A DNA stretch of 64,000 nucleotides from Owenia fusiformis (lineage: Eukaryota; Annelida; Polychaeta; Sabellida; Oweniidae): assembly GCA_903813345.2 (NCBI GenBank), contig CAIIXF020000003.1:27917248-27981247 (forward strand). Direction: 5' to 3'. Below the pieces are notes generated by a model that saw only the letters and a program-made list of their open reading frames with translations, was not told the DNA's origin and searched no databases. A program made the position numbers and the translations under genes. Shown here in pieces: positions 49,635-61,600 of the stretch (its first letter is position 1; each line of letters starts with the position of its first letter).

Positions 49635-52600
49635 ATGACTACCCTGGGAGGGGTAACTACACTCGGAGGAGGTACATCTGGGTACACCACTCTAAATGTT
49701 GCCCTAAAGATTGTTACGGTAAGTTGTTGTTATACCACCACCACCAGAAGAGGTGACAATATTGTTATAGGTCTCCAACTTTTTTGTTGATAGTGTTCCA
49801 TTGGTGGCAGTCGGCATTTGGTGTATTTAACAAAAGGCAGGTAGTGACATTTTTATTTCATGGGTGTAGAAGTTCTGCTTCAAAGCTTATTTTCAAAATG
49901 GCACACTGTCTTATGACACATGTGTGCGATTTTGTTAAAATTTTATATGTGCCTACTTTGAAACAATATTACACTTTCCAATAGATTAGTAGAGGATTTT
50001 GTAAAAATGGCAGTCATGCCTGTTCGATGCGATTTGCTATGCTTTGGCGTTGCTGTTATCTAGTTATTGATGTTTCAGGATGATGGTAACATACAGATTT
50101 GGGGAAATGAGGTGGCTGGCGAGGAAATGTCTGAGGAGGCACAAGAGTTCCAGAGACTTTCTGAGAGGATTAACAACACTATGAACAACCAAAATATGTT
50201 TAATGCAATGCTGAGGGACTATACCCCTGGCCAGGTAATTGAACCATTTAACCAAAATACATTTAATGCAATTCTTAGGGATTACATCCCTGGCCAGGTA
50301 ATTTAACCACTCAACTAAATTACATTTAATGCAATAGTGAGGGACTATACCCCTGGCCACGTAATTTAACCACTCAACCAAAATACATTTAATGCAATTC
50401 TGAGGGATTACATCCCTGGCCAGGTAATTTAGCCACTCAACCAAATTACATTTAATGCAATGGTGAGGGACTATACCCCTGGCCACGTAATTTAACCACT
50501 CAACCAAATTACATTTAATGCAATGGTGAGGGACTATACCCATGGCCACGTAATTTAACCATTCAACCAAAATACATTTAATGCAATTCTGAGGGATTAC
50601 ATCCCTGGCCAGGTAATTTAGCCACTCAACCAAATTACATTTAATGCAATGCTGAGGGACTATACCCCTGGCCACGTAATTTAACCACTCAACCAAAATA
50701 CATTTTAATGTAATTCTGGCGGATTACACTCCAGGCTAGTGGTCGGAGGTAATACCACATTACCGACAACGGCACTAATTTGACCTAATGTCAGCATCAA
50801 AATCTTCTTACCGGCAATGGACGGTATTCAGCTGAATTAGATACCTGGGCGGAATCAGCCAAATTCCATCATCAGTGTGATCTTATAGTTTCTTTTCTCA
50901 CTTATTAACTAAACTGTTATGTATAGAAACCAATTTGTGTACATTACTAAGTGAAATAAACAGAATTAAACCAGAAAAAATAACTAACCTGACGTTGAAG
51001 TTTTACTTTACCTATTATCGCCCGATTTGAAGTTCAGAATGAGGCTGATAATACAACGAACGAAAACGTATTTATTTTACGAGTTTATATCACATGAACC
51101 GTTAGAATCAGGATTGTTTAGTGGTTCAAAATGATTCTGAGTGGGTTCTACTGTTTCTACAGATAAATTAAGTGGTATGTATGGCGTACTATGAGATTTT
51201 TGGCGAAATATACCCGGGGAAAACTTTTTTTTAGCTTTTTTCAAAATACTTGCTAAATAGTCGGTAAATATTGGTAATGACATACGGTAATATCGGCACC
51301 GCTTTTCATTACCGGTCCGAGCACTACTCCAGGCCAGTAGGTAAATTAATCACTCAACCAAAATACATTTAATGCAATGCTCACAGAGAACTATTTACAT
51401 TTGATTTGTACCGATTATTAGTACTTCTTACAAACTTTCGAGTGAAAGTTGAAGGATGTGCTAAAAAAGCTATTCAGCATTTGGTGGCTGAATTGTTCCA
51501 GTTTGATTGCTGCTGTTATTGCAATAAGGTGGCGACATTTAATTGCAATGCTTTATATTTTGATACATGTAGCATAAAACCTATGCAGTTGGAACCCCTT
51601 TAGTACCTCAAAATAGTGTTCAACTTTGGAGGTGTTCCACAAACAGAGGTTCATTTTATCTTAAGTTAATCAACAATGCTACTTGGAAAAGTACTCCATT
51701 CGCCACACTGTTTAAAATATGTTTTACTTTGTTTATTTCCTTGATAGGTTTGTTTGGGAAGACGAGTCCAGGATAAGATATGGTACAGAGTTCGGCTAAT
51801 AGATGTCATTGGCACAACTAGAGGTCAACAAGCCAAGTAAGTCACCTTGGTAACTTCCTATGAGGCTTATGTGATATGATCGTTGTTTAGTGGTGTGGTG
51901 GGGGTTCTTTTTGGGCAATCCTTTTTTCTAAAAATGTAATGTTAAAAGTTTGAGGCTATTTCTTGAAAGTAATGAGAGATGCATATGTTATTGCCATATT
52001 TACATCATGAAAGGCCATTGAAGTGCGATGAAATTTGAAAAAAGCACTCACTAAAAAGTGAATATATGTATAGCCTCATTTTCAGTATACAATGCATGCT
52101 AAGTTCTACATTGTCAAATGTTTTCTTTTTAGTCTCTGGAAATATCCGCCTGCTATATATGTGCTTGATGTACCCATGTATGTTTTTTAGGTGCTTGTTG
52201 TTAGATTATGCAGAGACAGAAATGATTCCATGCTCTTGGTGAGTAATTTGCATATAGCTCTCTAGTCTATATTGAACAGTGTCTTCATAAAATCATTCAT
52301 TTAATGTTTGGGTTAATTTGGCGCTCATAATTTGGCGATTTTGCCATTTTTGGCATGTTGGCAGCTATTTAATTTGGCGGATACCAGGGCTTGGACATTG
52401 CTCTGACACCACCACTTCATATACACTAGAACAAAATACAATTTTTTTACTCATTCCTACAATTCAACTTCTATATCTAGTAATTTATCATTGAAGTGAT
52501 TCCCTTGAGCCAATTTAGAAGTGGCATGTTCTGATTATCACTCTTAACCTTGTCAGATTTGTTAAAACTGACTTAAACACACCAGACAAAACTCCAGGGG

Positions 52601-55600
52601 ATCCTTTTTAGATTTTGCTTAAAATGTGAATTCTGAATTGGCGGTTTTTTCTATTTCTTCAAATTCACCAAATTAAAGCGGATGCAAAATTAACACAATC
52701 TACAATATACGTTTTCAAAATAACCATTGATTGAACATACTGGGCATCAGGTTACAGTGGTGCTGAATTGATGTCATTTACTTTTTTGAAAAATCTGTCA
52801 AAATCCAACATATTATTGTGAAGCACCATATACAAAGTATAGCACTAGAGATGGCGCAAAATAGGCCTGATAAAACCAAATACCCCAATCCAAGGGAAGA
52901 TCTTTTAAACTGTCTTTAAGAATAATTGTAGCTTCATCTTTCCAATTCTAGGCTTCGTGAGTCTCCCCATAAATTCCTGGAGATCCCATACCAAGCTAAG
53001 GAGTTTGTACTGTACAAGATTCAGCCCTGCACCCTACAGACCAATCTCGACCTTACTGTAACAAATACGTAAGTTTGAAAGAAACATGCCTTGGTGGGTA
53101 TGTTTCAAAAGGAAAAATAGACTACATGTATGAATAAAATGGCCAGTAGTGAAACTCTCAACTTATCATTGGAATCCTGTTTTTTCCAACAATAGTTCAC
53201 TAATATCAATACCATCATTCCACACAGGTATTTAACTCCAAAGCCAAATGTCTAAAGAAAAGCACTTCAAATAATGAATAAAACCTAAAAATATTGAAAT
53301 TGACACCTACCCTGAATTTGAAGAGAAGATGCATTCATTACCTTCTCCAGATACTGACCACTGAATAACTATACTAGTAGATATTTTATTTCACACCATA
53401 TATACAGTGGGATCCATGACAGACATACAAGATGTTTCCAAATTAAACCAGAATTCACAAATAAAAAACAAATAACGATAGATATCATATCTCCAGGCCA
53501 TGTAAACAATGGGATCCATCAGCTGAGAAGTTTATACGTGACCAAGTGAAGGCAGCCTCCAGCGCTCATGTTGAGTTGAGACATGTAGAGAAGGGTCTAT
53601 TTAACAGTGTTAAGCACCAGGCTTTGATCTTCATCAACTCCAATGGAGAAACTACATGTCTTAATGATCTGCTAGTACAGCGTGGATATGCAATGTCGAA
53701 AGGTACGGATATTTTTTGTAAATAGCCTTATGTGCAGAACACATTTGTTTGTATAAATATAAGTATGTAGTTTATCTATATTTGAAAATTTGGAGAACCA
53801 AATGCACCATTTCTTAAAATATCAATATAAACATTAAAAGATATAGGGGTTATGCACTGGGAGGTTTTGGATACAGGGAATATCCTGAGGTATATACAAT
53901 ATATCTTCCCGAGGGACCGAAGGGACCGAGGGAAGATGTATTGTATATCCCAAGGGATATTCCATGTATCAAAACCGACCATGCATAACTGGTGTATCTC
54001 ATACTTGAGTGGGTTTAGGGTAGATATAACCTTTTCCACCTTTTTCAAATGACAAGATATTTATATTTAACATTTTCGTAATATTCTTTTTGTTCAATAC
54101 AATGAAATTGTAACATTTAAACTTAAAAAATTTAAATTTTAAAATTAAAAAATTAAAACTTTTGATATTTAAACTTTTTTTGACTTTTGAAAAATTCCCG
54201 GGAGCAGGATGGATATATTATATCTGCCCGCATTTGGCCTGGAGCGGGACATATACAATATATCCTGCCCGCTCCTCAGATACGATATATATTCCCGGGT
54301 GATATCTACCCCAAACCCACTCAAGTATGAGATACACAGTGATATCCCCACCATTAAAGCAAGTGGGTGCAGCACCCACCTAAGATTTTGAAAATAGGCT
54401 TGCACCCACATGAAAATTCATTTGCACCCATTTAAAAATGAGAAAAATCATGAAAAATGTGCATATTTTGACCTATTTTGGTCTGAATTGAAAAAATCCT
54501 GTGGGGATCACTGAGATATAAATATTTTTGATTCTTTCATATTTTTGCTTTGCTGAGGTAAAGCCTTTGAATAAAACCTAAAACAAAAATTACTTTTTAA
54601 GGTCCTATAATTATTAGCATTATAATTGCAATATATATCCAGAATTGAATTGATACTTTCTCAATCTGTCAATTTAAAAACATTTGAAATAGTTGTATTT
54701 AGCAAAAATATTTGAAGTATTTATAAGTATATTTTAAAATTTCTTAATTGTCTTTTTTACAAGCCTTTATAGTCCCACCTGTCTCAAATAATATTAGTAA
54801 AGATTAACTGTATTTCAATGGAGAAATAAATATTTTACATATCTTTAACAAATGTTCTACTTTTTTGAACCACCCTGTACATACAGATCATATTGAACCT
54901 GTTGACCTGGCAACCGATTCTCCATTTACTGTGGGTGGTGCAAGAAAGGACAGCATGAACCTGGCCCCAAAGACTCAACCCCCACCCTCTGGGCCTGATG
55001 TTTCTGTCGAGGAGATCCCAGGGTTAAACATGGAAGGCCTTACTGCCGAGCAGAAACGATTGCTTGAAATAGCCTTGAAGCCTCATCCTGGTTCTTATAT
55101 AGCAGCCAAAGACCAAGTAGGTTCATTTTCAGAATTACTGTATTCAGCGTTCATTTTGATTAAGGAAAACCTGTGAAAGTCTATCAGATTTTGTCCCTCT
55201 AAAAAGTGTTTTACTTAAGAGATATTTTCTGTTTACAGAGGTTCACATTAAGACAACAGCTCAGGGGACTGAAAAACAAGTTAGCAAGGAATTGAATAAG
55301 GTTACCCCTTAACCCAAAAACAATCCACCAATATTCAGTAAAGTTTATATGCAGTTTAAATTAACATCTTCATAATTATGTCACCACCACAAGATGGACA
55401 TATCGCTACAGTCTTCAACTTTTTTGTTGATGGTGTACGACAGCTGCAGTTTGGTGTCTGTAATAAATGGGAGGTGGTGACATTTGGCACGTTAATGCCT
55501 TGTATATGTCTGTTATATTTACAAATTTACACAATGTCATATAATTTAGAGCTTATATAGAGATGTCTTATATACTGGGCAATGAACTGTAACTTGGGCT

Positions 55601-58600
55601 ACCCAAATTTTTATACTGGAATCTCATATAAAATGAATGTTCTTGAAATTCTAGGATGACCAGTCTGATACTAGTTCAAATAGTAGCGAGAAGTTGCGCA
55701 AACACCGCACCCGCATACAGGAAACTCCTTCAACCTCTGTGCTGCCATCTATTGGAGATGTATCAGAAGAGTCACGTATTGTAAATTCTGGGACCTCTAA
55801 TGTGCAGTCCCAGAACCAGCCATTTTTTGTCTCACCTGTTAGTCCTGTCATCAGAGGAGGACTTAAACCCAGAAGTCAAAACACAGGAGGTATGCAACCA
55901 TCATCCAGAGAAGTTAGTCCAGAAAAAGAGCTCCAGCTTAGACCTGGTAGCCCACGTGTTCGGGGTTTACTACAACTTAGCCCAAATGCAGGGAATATTT
56001 CCCAACCCATGGTTCCTAGCAAGGGAGGTATGTTAGAACCAAGAATTCCAGGAATGATGGGTATTCCTCAACCAGCAAGCCCTAGTGCCAGAGATACCCA
56101 CCTTTCAAGTCCACTATCCCCAAGATCAAGTTCCACTGGTCAGATAACAACAAGAGCTCAAAAGCTGCTTCAAGTAATGGCAGGTAATAAATCTCTTTCA
56201 AGCCCTGTAAGAGAGGTGTCAAAAGAAACATTAAATCCTCAGATTTTGGGATCTCCACCACCCAGAGTTCAAAGAATGCTCCAACCATCAATGAAAGATC
56301 AAATTGAAATATCTCAAAGTGAGGCTGGATTTAATCAAAGTGAGGCTAGGTCAAACCAAAGTGAGGCTGTATGTCAAAGTGTCCCAGTGCCAAATGTAAC
56401 AAGTGATGCAAGTGATTTCAATACATTGTCCACAACAGATAAACTTAACATTTTCATGTCTAAATCTCCAACTGCATCTGTTGAAAGTCCACCAAAGTCT
56501 GAGCCAAACACAAATAAACCATTAACTAGATCTGAAATCTTGAAACAAGTTTTATTAGAAAAAAGTGCTGTTAAATCTAAGCCATCTTCTGTTAGTTCTC
56601 AGCTGGATGTGGTTCAATTGAGTGCTCAACAAGCTGTTGTACAATCAAGTGTTTCACAAAATATGGCACAAAGGAGTGCGCAGGTGGGTGTTACCCAACT
56701 AGTCAACATGACTCCTTCTACTCAACTAACAGGCCATTCTAGTCATATATCATCTACATCATCCACTGGCGCTGGCGTCTCAGTAGCCCCATCGGAAAAA
56801 CATGAACCCCCTGTTAAGACTAGCACTGAAACAGTTGCAAATCAAGATATCTCTCCATCCAATGTGATGTTGCACTGTGTGACATCATCAACACCACCAC
56901 TAACCAAGGCTCGACCAGTTATAGGTGGGAAAGTTACAGCTAAATTGCCGAAACATCTTCAGAAACAACTCAAACAGGAAGAGATCTCAGGAAATGAATG
57001 GCAGCATATGCGAGAAGTGAGCTCATTCTCATCTGGATCTGATGGTGAAAAGATATATGGTGTTTCCTCGGGAAAAAGTAAACGAGCACATTTTTCTGAT
57101 GAGGCAGAGGAACTGAGGTAGGTTATATAAGTAGTTGTGCTTGGTTGCTCGTTTAATTTCTCTGCGATTTCCTTTGTTATCTTTTTGTTTGTGGACTGAT
57201 AAACATTTGATATCCCTTTAAAAAGATAGCATGGTCCAGGAAAGGCTAGGATATATTACTTTAACATTATTTTTTTTATTAATTGTACATAGTACAACTT
57301 TTTTTTTATTATTTATGTTTATTAAGATATTTATTTTTCAAGTTCTCCCTACCCTTTCCCTACTGAAGAGGAACTAAAAGCTTCAAAGCCCAGGAAATCT
57401 AACTTAAAATCCACTCCACAGCCTGCCACTGATCCCCACCAGAGTTCAGATAATGACCAAAATATCAGGTATGTTTTTTAAGTCTTTTCCAGTATTGTGG
57501 CATATAAGTGCCGATATAGGAGTTAAGATTATGTTGATTTTGATCTAGGTATTCTGACATATTAGCATGTAGGAAAATAAAATGGTTCATATGCTGAAAG
57601 TTGAGCTTGAGGGTAAGTCAGAAGAAAGTGTATTGGTTTGAAGTCAACTTAGAACCTGAAAATCTACTCAACAGAATTAATACATTGCTTTTTAAATTTA
57701 TTTGGGCAAAGGGCAGATTCAAAGAGGAAGATCTAAAAAAGATTCCTGATAGAGTAAAACGGGACATCTTAGTTCAAAATTATAATAACGGTGGGTTAAA
57801 GATGATCAATGTTAAGGATATGCAAGTAGCTTTTGCTTTAAGATGGGTTTCAAAGTTAGTAGAAGGTGGAGTAGGTCATTGGCGAATTAGACCATGTTAC
57901 ATGTACAACATACTAGGAAGAGATTTTAGTGTTTTTAATAGTAATGTACCTTATGATAAAATCAAAGGAATCAATAACTGTAATGAATTTTATAAGAATG
58001 TTTTAGAATATTGGCTGAAATACAGCAATTCTTGTGATTCATCTATTATATGGAACAACCAGTACATAACTAGATTTAGAGAACCACTCCTTTTTGTTAA
58101 CTGGATTAAGAAAGGTATAATTTATGTGACAGATGTTGTTAGAAACAGTAAACTGGCTACATATGATGAATTGTGTCAAAAGATTCATAGAAATGGCCAA
58201 AGTTTTTTAGAATATCAGGCCCTCAGAAATTCATTGTCTGATGAAATGATGCAAAGGTATGGAAATGTGTTGCCAAGTAAATCTTTAAAGTTTCGAGACA
58301 TAGACTGCAAGATATTAAAAACCCAAACAATCAGAGAAAAACTTACCTTGGATAGAAAAATACCATTATATCATAACAATATCTCAATTGAAACAAATGT
58401 ATGGAAATGTTTATATTCATGTACCAAAGATACGTCTTTGCTAACATTACAATGGAAGATATTTCACATTATTATATCACTATCTAGCTAGCGAAAGTAT
58501 GATTGGTCAAAACCGGGTCACATGCCATATTTAATGATGATTTTAATGATGTCATTTCATATGTAAGCATCTGTTTTCAATGATGTCATGTTACATGTCA

Positions 58601-61600
58601 GCATCTGATTTTAATGATGTCATTTCACATGTCAGCATCTGATTTTAATGATGTCATTTCACATGTCAGCATCTGATTTTAAGGATGTCATTTTTGGCTC
58701 ACACAGTGAGCCTATGGGATTGACCAGGCGTCCGTCCGTCCGTTGGTCCGTCCGTTGGTCCGTCCATCCGTCCTTCCGTTGGTCCGTCCGTCAACATTGG
58801 CCGCACAAATTAAAACTGCTATTCGGATTTCATTTTATGCATATCCATAATGCCTATTTGACCTATCAACGCCATTTCCCAAGTTCGCCCGGTTTCCGAG
58901 AAATTGCGGATTTTGACGTCAAAAAGTCAAATTTTCTGTAAATACTAGACACTTTGTTGAAGTAGAACTTTTAAATAACTTTTAGTAGTTGGTGTATATG
59001 CAACTTATGTCCTCTGAAGATTTCAAAACTCTTGGAATTACGGTTTTTGGTGTTTACTCTATAAAATTTGAAAAAAGTAGGAATTCATCATTTTCAGGAA
59101 GCTTTCTCATGTATAAAGTCAATGGCAGGTTTTGTGATTGACAAGATTCTTTACGTTTGCCTTATACTTGATCATTTCCAGCAATAAATTATATCATTAA
59201 TAGATTTAAGCATTCCCTTCATATTTCTCAATATATATCAGCATCAAATTTTTACCGTTTTTGAGATATTTGACGTAAAAATACAGTAAAAATAAGTTAT
59301 TTTTCAACTTGCTTCAATTTGACCAAATTTTTTTTTGAAAATCATCTACAAGTTGCCAGGAGTTCAAATCTGATTAGGATTAGGATTTGACCTTTTTTTG
59401 TCCTTCAGTGACCTTCAAAAGGTCAAAAAAGTTGATTTTTCAAATTGATTTTTGGATGTAAATTTTGGTCAGCTTAATCACAAAAGACCTTACTGAGCTC
59501 TGAATAAGTAAAATTTTCAAGGTCAAAGGTCTTCAAACTAGGTCACACAACTATGCTATCTAAGTTTCTCAAAGTTTGAGACTGGAAATCCAAATCAATA
59601 TTTTTGTTTGAAAGTCAGGATATAAATTCCTCTGAAGGTTCCAAACTGTGTGAGCACAGGACCGTGGGTCCTTCATTTTAGTTTGTCAGCATCTGATTTT
59701 AATGATGTCATTTCACATGTCAGCATCTGATTTTAATGATGTCATTTTTTTTTAGTTTGTCAGCATCTGGCTTCTCCAGTGCAGAAGAAAACATTGCTGA
59801 CAAATCTCCTAGGAATTCTACTGAGCCTGATGAGAGAAAGAGTTTCAGTATGCCTAAACTTGAGGTAAGACAATAAGCTAGTATGCCTAAACATGATGTA
59901 AGAGAATGAGCCAGTATGCCTAAACTTGAGGTAAGAAAATAAGCCAGTATGCCTAAACTTCAGGTAAGACACAGAGATCACGGTAGACGTTCGCCATTTG
60001 CCAATTGCGAATTTTCAAAAGAGGTGGCGAAAAATATGTAAAGGTATTTCGCAGTTATGGCGAATTAGAGGTGTCACGGTTTCCCGATATTGGACCGAAT
60101 TTCGGTCCAGATGCTTCGGTTCGGGACATGGGACAGAAAGGGTTAATATCGGTACATAGATTCCTTCACTAAAATGCATAAAAACGTGTATAAATAGCGA
60201 GGAACACCTCCGATTTCGTTCTGAAATATTTTCACTTACCTCGTACCTAGATTACACTTCTTTGCATTGAAAAGTGTTATTAACGGACCCGCGATTTCAG
60301 GTAGATGGTAATGCTTGTTCGTAAATTTCTTCATCGTCGTTCGCAAATCTAGTGCATTATCAGTATGCCGGATATAGGAAAGAAATTGAGAAATCGAGCC
60401 GGCATCTAAGTCGAAAAAGTCGGCAGTTTGGAAGTATTTTGGGACTCCGATATCACAAGGTAAACGAATTGGTAATATTACACCGTGCAGACTATGTGAA
60501 ATGCCGATCACATTCGCGGCAGATGCTTTACATTCAATTTTAATGGACGTTTTTTTATTCCTGAATATGATTTTGAAAAGTGAAACTGAAAGTGAAACTG
60601 TCATCATCAGACATTTCATCATTTTTAATGTTCTGTCCCGTCCCGTCCCGAAAGTAACGTGTTGAGACCATTTGTACCATTCCGTACCGTACCGAAATTT
60701 TCTTGGACCGTGACACCTCTATTGCGAATTCCCTTTTTTACGGTTTTTCAAAATGGCTAATTCATATTTTGGTTGGCTAAAAATATTTTGGAAGATTTAG
60801 CCACAATGGCTAACAAGTTTTTTCAACTATCGTGATCTCTGACAATAAGCTAATATGGCTAAAGTTTACACAGAAGGTCTGCAGAAGTTGAATGCAATAT
60901 TTAATACCTACAGGCAGAAATTGAATGTGATATTTTTTATATTTACAGGCAGGTCTACAGAGGTTAAATGTGATATTTTATATTTACAGACAGATCTACA
61001 GAAGTTGAATATGATATTTTATATTTACAGCCAGGTCTACAGAAGTTGAATGTGATATTCTATATTTACAGCCACTCTACAAAAGGTGAATGTGATATTT
61101 TATATTTACAGGCAGGTCTACAAAAGGTGAATGTGATATTTTTTTATATTTACAGGCAGGTCTACAGAAGTTGAATGTGATATTTTATATTTTCAACCAG
61201 ATCTACAGAAGTTGAATGTGATATTTTTTATATTTACAGGCAGGTCTACAGAAGATGAATGTGATGCAAAAGAATGATGATGCTCTTGTGTTGACAGATA
61301 TGCCCCTCAATCCAATCAGCAGGTTCAATGTACTGGCAGACATGGTCACTGAGGTACGACATTTCATTTATTTTTGAATTATTATTTTACATATATACAA
61401 TATATATTTATATACTCAAACATGCAATTAATTACTGAGTGAGCCGACTGGCCAAGCAAGTTAAAGACAATAGTAACTTAGAGCTTCTAGGTCATATATA
61501 CTATGTTCTTTCAGGTTCAAAGAATCACAAGTTCCATTTTTAGATTTGGATATTCTATATATTTGGTAATTCTGTGATTTTGTTTGGTTGAAAAAAATCT

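Noticed and set aside
50064-50696. A 210-codon minus-strand open frame of repeated VEWLNYxARxxxPxxCIKC units
   Set aside because: It is the reverse reading of the 63-base splice-donor minisatellite. A period divisible by three keeps the frame open without coding selection.
55238-55300. Possible extra TDRD12 exon after TTTACAG (RFTLRQQLRGLKNK)
   Set aside because: It meets a stop in the required phase or an out-of-phase donor, while exons 54887-55116 and 55655-57117 join directly in phase.
60236-60622. 128-codon minus-strand frame
   Set aside because: Lies within the non-autonomous hAT element and shows no transposase domain.
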